Of a stretch of DNA of 64,000 nt, positions 54,012 through 63,086 are shown piece by piece. The translations under genes and the position numbers were made by a program. Source of the DNA: Rhodomicrobium lacus (GTDB taxonomy: Bacteria > Pseudomonadota > Alphaproteobacteria > Rhizobiales > Rhodomicrobiaceae); contig NZ_RZNF01000002.1 of assembly GCF_003992725.1 (NCBI RefSeq), positions 744,001 through 808,000 on the forward strand, in the 5' to 3' direction. The first letter of the stretch is position 1. Each line of letters opens with the position of its first letter. Below the pieces are notes generated by a model, which saw nothing but the letters and a program-made list of their open reading frames with translations, was not told the origin of the DNA and ran no database searches.

Positions 54012-54962
54012 CTAGACCGCCCTCAATCTTTCATAATTGTTGCAATACCAGTCGTAAGTTCTAGCGAGACCGTCGCGCAAATCGGTTTTGGCCTTCCAGC
54101 CCAATTTTGTCAGTCGGCTTACATCGAGAACCTTGCGGAGCGTTCCATCAGGATAGGAAGCGTCGAACACGAGTTCGCCCTCATAGCCGGTCGTCGACCT
54201 GATCATCTCGGCGAAAGATCTGATGGTCACATCCTCGCCGGTCCCTACGTTCGTGGCGATGGGGCCGCTATAGTTTTTCATGAGGAAAACGCAGGCATCC
54301 GCCAAATCATCGACGAACAGAAACTCGCGACGCGGCGTGCCCGTACCCCATACCGCGACCTCGGGCAGCCCCTTGATCTTCGCGTCATGAAAACGAGACA
54401 TCAGCGCAGCCGGCACATGCGCATGTTTTGGATGGAAGTTATCGTTTGGACCGTAAAGATTGGTCGGCATCGCGGAGATGAAATCGCAGCCATACTGCTG
54501 GCGGTAGCATTCGCAAAGCTTGACGCCTGCAATTTTCGCGAGCGCATAAGGCTCGTTCGTCTGTTCGAGCGGCCCGGTGAGAAGCGCTTCCTCGGCGATA
54601 GGCTGAGTTGCATCCCTCGGATAAATGCATGATGACCCAAGAAAGAGGAGCTTCTCCACGCCATGTGCGAAGGCCGCATGGATCACGTTCAGCTCTATCC
54701 TGAGGTTCTGATACAGAAAGTCCGCGCGCTGGAGATTATTGGCGAGGATTCCGCCGACTTTTGCCGCCGCCAGAAAGATCGCTTGCGGCTTGTGCTCTGC
54801 GATCCATTGTTCGACTGCCGCACTTGACTGAAGATCGAGTTGCGTCCTGTCCGGGGTCAACAGAATGCAGTCTTCGGCGGCGAGACGGCGCACGAGCGAG
54901 CTTCCCACGAGGCCGCGGTGTCCGGCCACCCACACCCGCTTCCCGGCAAGATCATAGCTCAT
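54012..54962 (-). CDS. fcl: GDP-L-fucose synthase
   Basis: 316 aa SDR with VAGHRGLVGSSLVRRL (residues 11-26) and the catalytic Y-x3-K in NEPYALAKIAGVKLCE, plus SSCIYP with the S/C of the active site. It epimerises and reduces GDP-4-keto-6-deoxymannose to GDP-L-fucose. GGAGG lies 5 nt before ATG 54962; the longer frame to 55007 is not needed. Together with gmd it shows fucose (or a derivative) is in the surface glycan. Confidence 0.96.
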   Translation of the reverse strand: MSYDLAGKRVWVAGHRGLVGSSLVRRLAAEDCILLTPDRTQLDLQSSAAVEQWIAEHKPQAIFLAAAKVGGILANNLQRADFLYQNLRIELNVIHAAFAHGVEKLLFLGSSCIYPRDATQPIAEEALLTGPLEQTNEPYALAKIAGVKLCECYRQQYGCDFISAMPTNLYGPNDNFHPKHAHVPAALMSRFHDAKIKGLPEVAVWGTGTPRREFLFVDDLADACVFLMKNYSGPIATNVGTGEDVTIRSFAEMIRSTTGYEGELVFDASYPDGTLRKVLDVSRLTKLGWKAKTDLRDGLARTYDWYCNNYERLRAV

Positions 54963-55333
54963 CGACCCTCCTGAAGCGTCTGAAATGGCTTTCGTCAAAT
55001 ACGACAAAGAAGCCCGTGACCAAGGGTCGACATCTGTGCAATCCCGTTCCCTTCTCCATTCAGCTATTCGATCATGCCAACAAGTTCAACTGCGCAGCAT
55101 AGGAATTAACTATTTTTTGCAGCCATCCGATCCGGCATTGCTGCGCCTCGCTCCGAGGAGAGTTGTACTTGCCATCGAGCTACAAAAGCGGTTCCAGACA
55201 GCCCGGGCAACCCGGTTCTGTCAGCCCGGCGGACGCAGCATGGTGGAGCGGCCCGATCAAAACATACCATTGACAAAAAATATCATCCGAATAGACAGGG
55301 CATACGCTAAGATAAATAAGTAGGTGTCACACA
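54963..55333. other. divergent regulatory gap fcl / NusG-like gene
   Basis: 370 bp, AT-richer than the flanks. It must carry promoters for fcl-gmd (minus) and for the NusG-like gene (plus). TTGACA at 55270-55275 (plus) is a -35 candidate with only a weak -10 (TAGACA, 16 bp on). No gene found. Confidence 0.5.
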
Positions 55334-55843
55334 GTGTTGCCGGTTGAGCCTTCAAAGTGGGGCGTGCTGATGACGCATCCGCACCGCGAAAGTTATGCGA
55401 TCGAAAATCTGGCCAGGCAGGCCTTTTCCGTCTATTGCCCGATGATGGTTAAGCATGTCCGTCACGCGCGGCGCGCTTATGATGCGCCGCGGCCGCTTTT
55501 CCCGGGGTATGTTTTTGTCGAGCACCAGAGCGCGCTTCAATGTCTGCGGCCGATCCTCGGAACCTACGGCGTGCGCTCCATCTTGCGAATTGGCGACAGA
55601 CTTGCCTTGCTTCCCGGCGGGTTCGTTGAAAGTCTCAAGGCACGCGAAACCGACGGCGTCATCTCGAAACCCGAAATGCCTTTCAGGACGGGACAGACTG
55701 TAACGGTAAACGGCGGCCCGTTCGACGGCTTGGTGGGTCGGATCCTCGAATTTCGGGAACGTGATCGCATCCTCTTGCTTCTCGATCTGCTCAATCAGCA
55801 AACCAAAGTACAAATCGAGGCCAGGATGCTGCGTTCGACGTAA
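55334..55843 (+). CDS. NusG paralogue (RfaH/LoaP-type transcription antiterminator)
   Basis: 169 aa from GTG 55334 (AGGTG 7 nt upstream). The NGN domain (residues about 8-105: WGVLMTHPHRESYAIENL, FPGYVFVEHQSAL, GVRSILRIGDRLALL) is followed by a KOW-like domain (about 115-165: RTGQTVTVNGGPFDGLVGRI). Specialised NusG paralogues keep RNA polymerase going through long surface-polysaccharide operons by loading at ops-like sites. Here it sits at the far right end, transcribed away from the cluster it may serve. Confidence 0.9.
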   Translation: MLPVEPSKWGVLMTHPHRESYAIENLARQAFSVYCPMMVKHVRHARRAYDAPRPLFPGYVFVEHQSALQCLRPILGTYGVRSILRIGDRLALLPGGFVESLKARETDGVISKPEMPFRTGQTVTVNGGPFDGLVGRILEFRERDRILLLLDLLNQQTKVQIEARMLRST

Positions 55844-56206
55844 AAGAAACGCCGTCGTCAAAGCGCGCACGGATTTCTGGAGCAAGAACCAGGCATTAGC
55901 GCGAGTGGCTGCCGGTGAAAACATTCCATACTGCCCGCTTCCGGTCTTCCGCCCGCCGACCGAGACGACGAAATCCTGGGTTTCTTTAGGGACTTTTGGC
56001 TTCGGCAACTTCGAGCGTCGCCCCCGTCGGAGCCGCAATGTTCCGAATGAGAAGACATCCGCTCAACTGACCGTAATTTTACACCGCTCCTCGACCTGAG
56101 CGAGCCGTCAACTGACGGCAGCCGGTGAGCGCGCCGACGTCACCCTCACTATGGCCCATCGCAGTCGTGCAGCGCCCGATCTGCGGCAAGACGCTGCAGG
56201 CGCGCC
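55844..56206. other. intergenic region with no gene
   Basis: 363 bp between the NusG-like gene and the convergent arginase-fold gene. A short hairpin GCCGTCAACTGACGGC (56106-56121) lies near the right part; no T-run follows. Overlapping frames show no domain. Confidence 0.45.
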
Positions 56207-57166
56207 CTACCCCTTCAGCGCCGCCGCGAACGCAGCGAGAAGCCGCATGTTCGTTGCCTCGTTCGCCGCCGCTACGGCCTCTGGCCCAAGTGCGACGCGA
56301 GGATGATCGATGATGCTCTCGCCCCATTTCCGAATGAAAGGCCACACGCCGCCCGCGTATGAGGGGGCGCTGTAATCGCCAACCACATCCGCGCCGACGA
56401 TGGTGTGGCGCCCCGCAACGGCGTGGATGAGCGCGATCACGTCGCCGAGCGACAGCCTGCCCTGATCCCAGTTCGTCACCGCGTCAGGGGATGCGAGCAC
56501 GTCCTTGTCGAGCGTGATGTAGACGTCCGCCGTTTCGATGCGCGACAGAAGAAGCTCGACGAAAGCAGCCACCCCGATGTCGGCGATCGACGTCCAATGG
56601 ATAAGGCCGCCTTCCTGCCGATGGCTCGCGCCCGCGCCATAATCGCTACTCACCTTCGACGGCGGTTGCGCGAACGGGAAAAGCTCAAGCCGACCCTCCT
56701 TCAACGCGGTCAGATTGCCGCCCTTCCATTCCGGGTGTTGAAGATCCTTGCTGCAAACGCCGACGGTGATGATTTTCGCCACGTTGGGGGTGGCAAGCGC
56801 GCGGTTCACCCACGAACCGCAATGCATCCCGCTCGAACAGCGCACCCAGTCGGGATGATTGTCCAGATGCACGATTGTGAAGGGGCGCGACGCATCCGCC
56901 GCCGCCCGCGCGATCAGCATGGCGCTGACGTGATGAAAATCACCCGAACCGAGGAATGCGAGAACCGGGCCCCCATCGCCATGACGATGCGCGCTCTCAC
57001 CGAGCTTCGCTTCAAGCCTTGCGAGGTCCGCGTCGTAACCCCAAAGCCGCACGCGGGGGCCATCCGCCAAAGCGTCCACCGAAACCGCCGCGCGTTCCGC
57101 ACACGCGTCAAGGAAGGCACGCTGGCCCGAGAAGGCGTTATCGAGATGAACAAGTTCCAGCCGCAT
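56207..57166 (-). CDS. arginase/ureohydrolase-fold protein, subfamily unknown
   Basis: 319 aa. The metal ligands of the arginase fold can be traced: GSGDFHH (residues 73-79, H replacing GGDH), D102-N-H-P-D106 in the place of D-A-H-x-D, and D220-K-D222 (ITLDKDVL) for the late D-x-D. The spacing differs from true arginase and agmatinase, and the loops are unusual. Hydrolysis of a guanidino or formimino compound is likely, but the substrate is unknown. No urea or polyamine genes are nearby. Divergent from trcR. Confidence 0.75.
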   Translation of the reverse strand: MRLELVHLDNAFSGQRAFLDACAERAAVSVDALADGPRVRLWGYDADLARLEAKLGESAHRHGDGGPVLAFLGSGDFHHVSAMLIARAAADASRPFTIVHLDNHPDWVRCSSGMHCGSWVNRALATPNVAKIITVGVCSKDLQHPEWKGGNLTALKEGRLELFPFAQPPSKVSSDYGAGASHRQEGGLIHWTSIADIGVAAFVELLLSRIETADVYITLDKDVLASPDAVTNWDQGRLSLGDVIALIHAVAGRHTIVGADVVGDYSAPSYAGGVWPFIRKWGESIIDHPRVALGPEAVAAANEATNMRLLAAFAAALKG

Positions 57167-57577
57167 TCCGAACCGCTTCTCCCTTTCGGCTCAACACCGC
57201 CGCCCATAAGCGACGACGCGCGCCGCCCGCCCCGTCGCCGCCCCTTGGAGCCTCGCCCCTTGCGCGCATGAGCCAATCGCAACCGAAGCCCGTTTGCGCA
57301 ATCAATGCTTTACCCCGGCTGGCGGCGCTTGCAAGGCGTCATCCCGCAAAAATGGGCGGACTCGCCGCGCCATGAGCGATTGTCGCCCCGGAAACGTACC
57401 GCCGCGCCGAAAGCTTTCGATGCAGACCGCCAGCCCCGGGAAATCCAGAGTTTGCACAAAGACACACCAGCGACTATATTATGCGCTAACCCTTCGATTG
57501 CGGGTTCCCCCACACAATCGGAAATTGAATGCCCAGGAAGCGGAGAGGGCTCGCGCTTCCAGGACCGGAGGAAATTT
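57167..57577. other. divergent gap arginase-fold gene / trcR
   Basis: 410 bp without a credible gene; it contains the strong trcR promoter at 57452-57480 and the ribosome-binding site GGAGGAAA at 57567-57574. Confidence 0.5.
57452..57480 (+). promoter_or_regulatory. predicted sigma-70 promoter of trcR
   Basis: TTGCAC (57452-57457), 17 bp, TATATT (57475-57480). The start would be near 57487, giving a ~91-nt leader. Best promoter match in this part of the window. Confidence 0.6.
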
Positions 57578-58204
57578 ATGAGCGACAAACCCCTGATGCC
57601 GAAGGCGACGGCCGTCTGGCTCGTCGAGAACACCTCGCTGACATTCGACCAGATCGCCGACTTCTGCGGATTGCACGTGCTTGAAGTGAAGGGGATCGCA
57701 GACGGCGACGTCGCGGCCGGCATTCGCGGCGCCGATCCGATCGGCGCGGGCCAACTCAGCCGCGAGGAAATCGCCCGCGGCCAGAAAGATTCGTCCTATC
57801 GGCTCAAGCTGTCGCGGTCCAAGGTTCACATCCCGGAGATCAAGGCGAAGCGCGCGCCGAAATACACGCCGGTCTCGCGCCGTCACGACCGCCCGAACGC
57901 CATACTCTGGCTTCTGCGCCATCATCCCGAGTTGCGCGATACGCAGATCATGCGTCTTGTCGGCACGACGAAATCGACCATCGAAAGCATTCGCGAGCGC
58001 ACGCACTGGAATTCCGCGAGTCTCCAGCCGCAAGACCCCGTCGCGCTCGGCCTCTGCTCGCAGATCGACCTCGACAATGAAGTGAAGAAGGCCGCGAAGC
58101 GGGTCGAGGAGGAGCAGCCCGAAGGAGCAGTGCTCGAAACCGCTGGCGTCACCATCGCGCCGCCGTCCGAGCAGCCCTATCTCGACGTCGAGGAATGGAA
58201 GTAG
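57578..58204 (+). CDS. trcR: DUF1013 cell cycle transcriptional regulator TrcR
   Basis: 208 aa. The DUF1013 core is almost the whole protein: PLMPKATAVWLVENTSLTFD, QIADFCGLHVLEVKGIADG and HDRPNAILWLLRHHPELRD, IMRLVGTTKSTIESIRERTHWN (helix-turn-helix). TrcR binds RNA polymerase and regulates cell-cycle genes in alphaproteobacteria such as Sinorhizobium. GGAGGAAA 4 nt before ATG 57578 decides the start against a longer frame. Confidence 0.92.
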   Translation: MSDKPLMPKATAVWLVENTSLTFDQIADFCGLHVLEVKGIADGDVAAGIRGADPIGAGQLSREEIARGQKDSSYRLKLSRSKVHIPEIKAKRAPKYTPVSRRHDRPNAILWLLRHHPELRDTQIMRLVGTTKSTIESIRERTHWNSASLQPQDPVALGLCSQIDLDNEVKKAAKRVEEEQPEGAVLETAGVTIAPPSEQPYLDVEEWK

Positions 58205-58385
58205 CCGGGGCGCCTGCCCGGCGTCGCCTCGGCGCCAATCGGATTTGCCTGCGTTAAATCGCCATCGCGTTGATGCAGACAACCTGATCGACAAAACGAG
58301 ATTCACAGCGTCTTGCCGCGTCTTGCGGCGCAATTCTTTGAAAGTCGGGTTCCGGTTCTGACGCGCTTCGTCCCCTGACCCAAAC

Positions 58386-58413
58386 CGGCCGGAGCATCAT
58401 CCCCGGCCGTTTT
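58386..58413 (+). terminator. rho-independent terminator of trcR
   Basis: CGGCCGG pairs with CCGGCCG over a 10-nt loop, then TTTT. It lies 180 bp after the trcR stop and 22 bp before the end of the convergent mtnA. Confidence 0.7.
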
Positions 58414-58434
58414 AATGAGCTGCAAGCGAGCCGG

Positions 58435-59532
58435 TTACGCCGCCGGTCGCGCATAGTCCGGATAGGTCGCCGCGAGCCCCTCACGCGAGGCGGGCGAGAC
58501 GCCGCGCTCGGTGATGATGCCCGTGATGAGCCGCGCGGGCGTCACGTCGAAAGCGGGGTTCGCGCCGGGGCTGCCCGGCGCCGTAACCTGCACCTTCACG
58601 ATGTCCCCGCTCTCTGCGCGGCCCGTCATATGCGTCAGCTCGCGCGCGTCGCGTTCCTCGATGGGGATATCGCGCACGCCGTCGAAAAGCGTCCAGTCGA
58701 TGGTCGACAGCGGCAGCGCGAAATAGAACGGCACGCCGTTGTCCTTCGCCGCAAGCGCCTTGAGATAGGTGCCGATCTTGTTCGCCGCATCGCCCGCCGC
58801 CGTGAGGCGGTCGCAGCCCACGATGCAGAGATCCACCTGCCCGTGCTGCATGAGGTGGCCGCCGGCATTGTCCGCGATCACGGTATGCGGCACACCATGC
58901 GCGCCAAGCTCGAACGCGGTCAGCGCCGCGCCCTGATTGCGCGGGCGCGTCTCGTCCACCCACACATGCACCGGGATGCCAGCGTCGTGCGCCTGATAGA
59001 TCGGCGAAAGCGCCGTGCCCCAATCGACGCAAGCGATCCAACCCGCGTTGCAATGCGTCAGCACGTTCACCGGGCCGTTCTTCTTCTTCGCGATTTCCTC
59101 GATGATCGCCTTGCCGTGCGCGCCGATGCGGCGGCAGGTTTCGACGTCCTCGTCGGCGAGTTGCGCGGCTTTGGCGAAGGCGGCGGCGGCGCGCTCTGCG
59201 GGTGCGAGCGGCCGAAGGAAGGTCAGCATCTCGTTCAGCGCCCAGGCGAGATTGACCGCCGTGGGGCGCGTGGCGGCGAGCGTCTTCGCGGCGCTTTCGA
59301 GGCCGGCGTCGGACGCATCCGCGCGGAGCGCAAGCGCGAGCCCGTAAGCCGCCGTCACACCGATCAGCGGCGCGCCGCGCACCTGCATGACGCGAATCGC
59401 ATGCGCAGCGTCTTCAAGCGTCTCAAGCCTCAGCGTCTCGAAGGCATGCGGGAGCCGCGTCTGATCGATGATACCGACCGCGCCGTCGCTTTCCGGCCAG
59501 ATCGTGCGATAATGGGTGCCGCCGATTTTCAT
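58435..59532 (-). CDS. mtnA: methylthioribose-1-phosphate isomerase
   Basis: 365 aa eIF2B-like isomerase. [37 protein letters not shown] with catalytic Cys, and the catalytic Asp in [17 protein letters not shown]. It converts 5-methylthioribose-1-phosphate to the ribulose form in the methionine salvage or related routes. No other salvage gene is adjacent; in relatives with RubisCO-like pathways it serves the MTA-isoprenoid route, not testable here. Confidence 0.95.
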   Translation of the reverse strand: MKIGGTHYRTIWPESDGAVGIIDQTRLPHAFETLRLETLEDAAHAIRVMQVRGAPLIGVTAAYGLALALRADASDAGLESAAKTLAATRPTAVNLAWALNEMLTFLRPLAPAERAAAAFAKAAQLADEDVETCRRIGAHGKAIIEEIAKKKNGPVNVLTHCNAGWIACVDWGTALSPIYQAHDAGIPVHVWVDETRPRNQGAALTAFELGAHGVPHTVIADNAGGHLMQHGQVDLCIVGCDRLTAAGDAANKIGTYLKALAAKDNGVPFYFALPLSTIDWTLFDGVRDIPIEERDARELTHMTGRAESGDIVKVQVTAPGSPGANPAFDVTPARLITGIITERGVSPASREGLAATYPDYARPAA

Positions 59533-59778
59533 GTCTCACTCCTGCGCCTGGGGGCGGGTGCTGCTTTCTCTTTCGCTCCCACGAAAAAGCCTTTTTGCGA
59601 GCCGAACGCAACCCCTGCCGACGCATGAGGGTTGCGGCAGATGAGGCGCGACGAGGCAGCGGACGCTTCCTGCTCGCGTCGTCAGAAAATCCGCAGCGCA
59701 ATCTGGAACGTGATGGGCGAGAAGCCCAAGCTGCCAAGCTGCCGAGCTGCCTTTGCTTCCGTCAAAAGCGCGCTGCCG

Positions 59779-60018
59779 TCACTTCTTGAAGAAGGCGCTG
59801 GCCGCGTCGAGATGAGCCGTCTTTTTCGCAATGGTCTCTTCGGCGCGCGCGATTTCCGCCTTCAGCGTGGCGATATAGGCGCGAAGCTCATCAACCGAGA
59901 AAGCCGCGAGGTCTTTCGGCTTGGAAGACTGTTTTCTGGGTTCGAGATCCTCGATGTCCATTTCGATCTTCCCGGCAGCATTCGTTATAGGATCGTCATA
60001 AGCAATCGTGGCCGTCAT
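59779..60018 (-). CDS. DUF1192 family protein
   Basis: 79 aa. The conserved core is DDPITNAAGKIEMDIEDLEP and the coiled-coil DELRAYIATLKAEIARAEET, IAKKTAHLDAASAFFKK. Small alphaproteobacterial family, function unknown. Its ATG (60018) is 1 bp from the start of a palindromic element (60020-60095), so there is no recognisable ribosome-binding site; the element has probably replaced the original leader. The open frame upstream runs through the repeat and is not credible. Confidence 0.85.
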   Translation of the reverse strand: MTATIAYDDPITNAAGKIEMDIEDLEPRKQSSKPKDLAAFSVDELRAYIATLKAEIARAEETIAKKTAHLDAASAFFKK

Positions 60019-60019
60019 T

Positions 60020-60095
60020 CTAGTGGTCCGATCCGACATTTGCATCCGTTTGCAGCACGCTTGCGAGCAAATGTCGGAATCGAAAGGACCACCAG
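60020..60095. repeat. palindromic element CTAGTGG..., copy 2
   Basis: 76 bp, near-identical to 51266-51342: CTAGTGGTCCGATCCGACAT at the left, GCAAATGTCGGAATCG and GGACCACCAG at the right. It abuts the DUF1192 start codon. Confidence 0.85.
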
Positions 60096-60119
60096 CAACA
60101 TCATGATTCTGAGAGAGCC

Positions 60120-60185
60120 TTGAATTTGACATTTGAGCGGGAGCGCGCGGCAACCGGGACTCAAATGTCAAATTCGCTCCACTAG
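60120..60185. repeat. related palindromic element, copy 3
   Basis: Perfect 16-bp inverted repeat GAATTTGACATTTGAG (60122-60137) / CTCAAATGTCAAATTC (60160-60175) followed by GCTCCACTAG. Read on the minus strand it starts CTAGTGGAGCGAATTTGACA, parallel to the other two copies. The hflX stop TAG is in its terminal CTAG. Confidence 0.8.
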
Positions 60186-61567
60186 CCGCGTGGTTGGGCG
60201 ATATGAAGGTCGAGGTCGTGCTCGCGCTCCGGCGCGACGCGCACCTGAAAGAGCTGGCTGCCATCCTCGCGGCCCTTTCGGTCCACCACTTCAGTGTTTT
60301 CGTAAAGCCAGTGGATGAAGGCGCCGTCGGCCTCGCCCACGATTACGTCTCGCGTGCGCAGATGCGCCTGAAGCCTGGCGCGAATCGCCGCGGCAAGCTC
60401 GGGAACGCCCTCCCCTGTCTGCGCCGAGACGAGAACAGCCGGATGCGCCGCGTTCGCGGCCCGTTTGCCGAGCGCCGCGCGCTCATCCTCGGAAAGAAGG
60501 TCTGCCTTGTTCCACACCTCGATCACGCGGGCTCCTTGCGCGGCCGCGTCGATGCCGATCTCGGCGAGCACGCGCTCGACCTCGATCTTCTGCGCCTCCG
60601 ACGAGGGGCTCGCGATGTCGCGAACGTGGAGGATCAGGTCGGCTTCGAGGATTTCTTCGAGCGTGGCGTGGAACGCGACAATGAGTTGCGTCGGCAGATC
60701 CGAGATGAAGCCCACCGTATCGGACAGGATGAATGCGCCGCCATCCGTGAACGACACGCGGCGCAGCGTCGGATCGAGCGTTGCGAACAGCATGTCCTTT
60801 GCAAGCACGCCCGCGCCGGAAAGCGCGTTGAACAGCGTCGACTTCCCCGCATTCGTATAGCCGACGAGCGACACGATCTGCTGGTCCGTCTCCTTGCGCC
60901 GCTTGCGATGCAGCCGCCGTGTCCGCTCCGACACCGCGAGTTCGTTCCTGATGACGTCGATGCGTTCGCCGATGGCGCGCCGGTCCGCCTCGATCTGCGT
61001 CTCGCCGGGGCCGCCGAGAAAGCCGAAGCCGCCGCGCTGGCGCTCAAGATGGGTCCACGACCGGACGAGGCGGCTCTTCTGATAGGTCAGCCGCGCAAGT
61101 TCCACCTGAAGGCGGCCTTCCTTGGAGCGGGCGCGTTCGGCGAAGATCTCAAGGATCAGCCCGGTACGGTCCAGCACCTTTGCGTTCCACGCCTTTTCAA
61201 GGTTGCGCTGCTGGATGGGCGTCAGCGGATGATCGACGATCGCCACGCTCACGCCTTCGGCTGCGATGATCGCGCCGATCTCCTCCACCTTGCCTGTGCC
61301 GAGAAGCGCCGCCGGCTTGATCTGCGCGAGCGGGACGGTCCCCGAAAAGGCGACGTCGAGACCGATGGCCGCGGTGAGCCCCACCGCTTCCTCCAGCCTC
61401 TCCTCGCTCGAAAGCGCCAGACCGGACGCGCCTTGCGGGCCGCTCTGGCTCTTCAGCACCGGCACGATGACGATAGCGCGCGTCGCACCGTCATCGCCTG
61501 CCGTCGTTCCGCCGGTATTGCCGCCCGCGCGCTGCGCGGCCCGTTCAGTGCGTTCGAGCGTTTTCAA
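60182..61567 (-). CDS. hflX: GTPase HflX
   Basis: 461 aa. HflX N-terminal domain (AALLGTGKVEEIGAIIAAEG), a helical stretch (ARLTYQKSRLVRSWTHLERQ, RGGFGFLGGPGETQIEADRR) and the G domain: G1 GYTNAGKSTLFNAL, G3 DTVGFISDLP, G4 NKAD. HflX splits stalled ribosomes under heat stress. Lies 6 bp after hfq. The stop codon comes from a palindromic element. Confidence 0.96.
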   Translation of the reverse strand: MKTLERTERAAQRAGGNTGGTTAGDDGATRAIVIVPVLKSQSGPQGASGLALSSEERLEEAVGLTAAIGLDVAFSGTVPLAQIKPAALLGTGKVEEIGAIIAAEGVSVAIVDHPLTPIQQRNLEKAWNAKVLDRTGLILEIFAERARSKEGRLQVELARLTYQKSRLVRSWTHLERQRGGFGFLGGPGETQIEADRRAIGERIDVIRNELAVSERTRRLHRKRRKETDQQIVSLVGYTNAGKSTLFNALSGAGVLAKDMLFATLDPTLRRVSFTDGGAFILSDTVGFISDLPTQLIVAFHATLEEILEADLILHVRDIASPSSEAQKIEVERVLAEIGIDAAAQGARVIEVWNKADLLSEDERAALGKRAANAAHPAVLVSAQTGEGVPELAAAIRARLQAHLRTRDVIVGEADGAFIHWLYENTEVVDRKGREDGSQLFQVRVAPEREHDLDLHIAQPRG

Positions 61568-61573
61568 GGTCTG

Positions 61574-61822
61574 CTATCGATCCTGTACCTGATCTCCGTC
61601 CAAGAACGAGATGGGACCGCCGGGCATGATTGTCGAGATGGCGTGCTTGTAGACGAGTTGAGAATGACCGTCGCGGCGCAGGAGCACACAGAAATTGTCG
61701 AACCAGGTGACAATGCCCTGCAGTTTGACGCCGTTCACGAGGAAGATCGTCAGCGGGGTTTTGTTCTTGCGCACGTGGTTGAGAAAGGCGTCCTGAAGAT
61801 TTTGCTGTTTTTCTGGAGGCAT
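61574..61822 (-). CDS. hfq: RNA chaperone Hfq
   Basis: 82 aa. Sm1 ([37 protein letters not shown]) and Sm2 ([13 protein letters not shown]) are complete. Hfq hexamers help small RNAs pair with mRNAs. GGAGG lies next to the ATG at 61822 on the minus strand... the typical ~80 aa length supports this start. Order dat-hfq-hflX is conserved in the group. Confidence 0.97.
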   Translation of the reverse strand: MPPEKQQNLQDAFLNHVRKNKTPLTIFLVNGVKLQGIVTWFDNFCVLLRRDGHSQLVYKHAISTIMPGGPISFLDGDQVQDR

Positions 61823-61964
61823 GACCTGTCCATTATTTTCTCGCGGCACTGATGGCCGCTTGCCCAATACACGCTATTTGCCCCTGTTAGCTCAGTTGTT
61901 GCTCGCGCAACCCTTCCGTGGCACCGCAACGCCGCGACGCCTATACCTCCGACAGTCTGCCGCT

Positions 61965-62843
61965 CTACGTTAAAAGCTGGTGTGGCCTGGAGACCTCAGC
62001 CACTCCGTGATAGGCTGTCCTCAAGCCGCTTGCGATCTCGCCCGGCTTCCCGGTTCCGATCGCGACCCCGTCGATTTTCACCACCGGCATCACAAGCCCG
62101 GATGCGGATGTCTGGAAGGCTTCGCTGGCCGATTTGGCTTCCTCCACCGTAAAAGGCCGCTCTTCGTATTGGAGACCACGCGCGCGCGCTGTTTCCATCG
62201 CAACCTCTCGCGTAATCCCTCGAAGAATACCAGACTCGGCGGAGCGCGTCACGAGCTTGCCATCGGCAGTGACGATCCAAGCATTGCAGGATGCGCCCTC
62301 GGTGACATAGCCCTTTTCGTCGACGAGCCATGCCTCGTAAGCCCCGGCCTCGCGCGCCGCCTGTCTGGCGAGCGACTGGGCCAGAAGACCGGTTGTCTTG
62401 ATGTCGACGCGCTTCCAGCGGATGTCAGGGAGCGTGATCACAGCAACGCCGACCGCCGCTTTCGCATCGCCCGCCTTGCGCGAAAGCGAGCGCGCGAAGC
62501 AAACGACGCCGGGCGCATCGCCGGGGCTCGGAAAGGCGAAGTCGCGCCGCGCCACGCCGCGCGTGATCTGGAGATAAACGATGCCGTTTCTCACCCGGTT
62601 GCGACGAACCGTTTCGCGCAAGATCACGCCGAGCGAGCGCAGGCTCATCGGCTCGTCGATGCGCAATTCCGACAGCGAGCGCTGAAGCCGGGCGAGATGC
62701 CGGCGCTCATCCACGAGATCGCCGTCGAGAATCTCACACACCTCGTAAACGCCGTCCGCGAACTGAAACCCGCGATCTTCCACATGCACGCTCGCCTGCG
62801 CGTAAGGGACATATTCGCCGTTCACATAGACAACTCGCGTCAT
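61965..62843 (-). CDS. dat: D-amino-acid aminotransferase (class IV)
   Basis: 292 aa, PLP fold type IV. Schiff-base K149 in WKRVDIKTTGLLAQ, E in EAWLVDEKGYVTEGASCNAW, and SGILRGITREV. The closest match is D-alanine aminotransferase (Lys145 in the Bacillus enzyme). It would make D-glutamate or D-alanine for peptidoglycan; a branched-chain or aminodeoxychorismate lyase role cannot be excluded. Start ATG 62843 with AAGGCAGACC upstream. Confidence 0.88.
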   Translation of the reverse strand: MTRVVYVNGEYVPYAQASVHVEDRGFQFADGVYEVCEILDGDLVDERRHLARLQRSLSELRIDEPMSLRSLGVILRETVRRNRVRNGIVYLQITRGVARRDFAFPSPGDAPGVVCFARSLSRKAGDAKAAVGVAVITLPDIRWKRVDIKTTGLLAQSLARQAAREAGAYEAWLVDEKGYVTEGASCNAWIVTADGKLVTRSAESGILRGITREVAMETARARGLQYEERPFTVEEAKSASEAFQTSASGLVMPVVKIDGVAIGTGKPGEIASGLRTAYHGVAEVSRPHQLLT

Positions 62844-63086
62844 GGTCTGCCTTTCTGGCGCGAAGGCCGGGGCGATTCCGCCACGCTCGCACTTCGTCCG
62901 ATTTTCTGCGCGTGCACCCGTAAAATGGGCAACGCGCACTTTTCCCCGAAAGCGCCCTCCCGCGCAAGTCTGCTTGCGGCAAGAAACATGCAATTTTACT
63001 GCCAAGTTGTATCGAGGTTGTGAAGGAAGCGATGCCGCCTTGAATCGACGCGACGAAACCTGTCGCGCGAAAAGCCGCGCCTCGCC

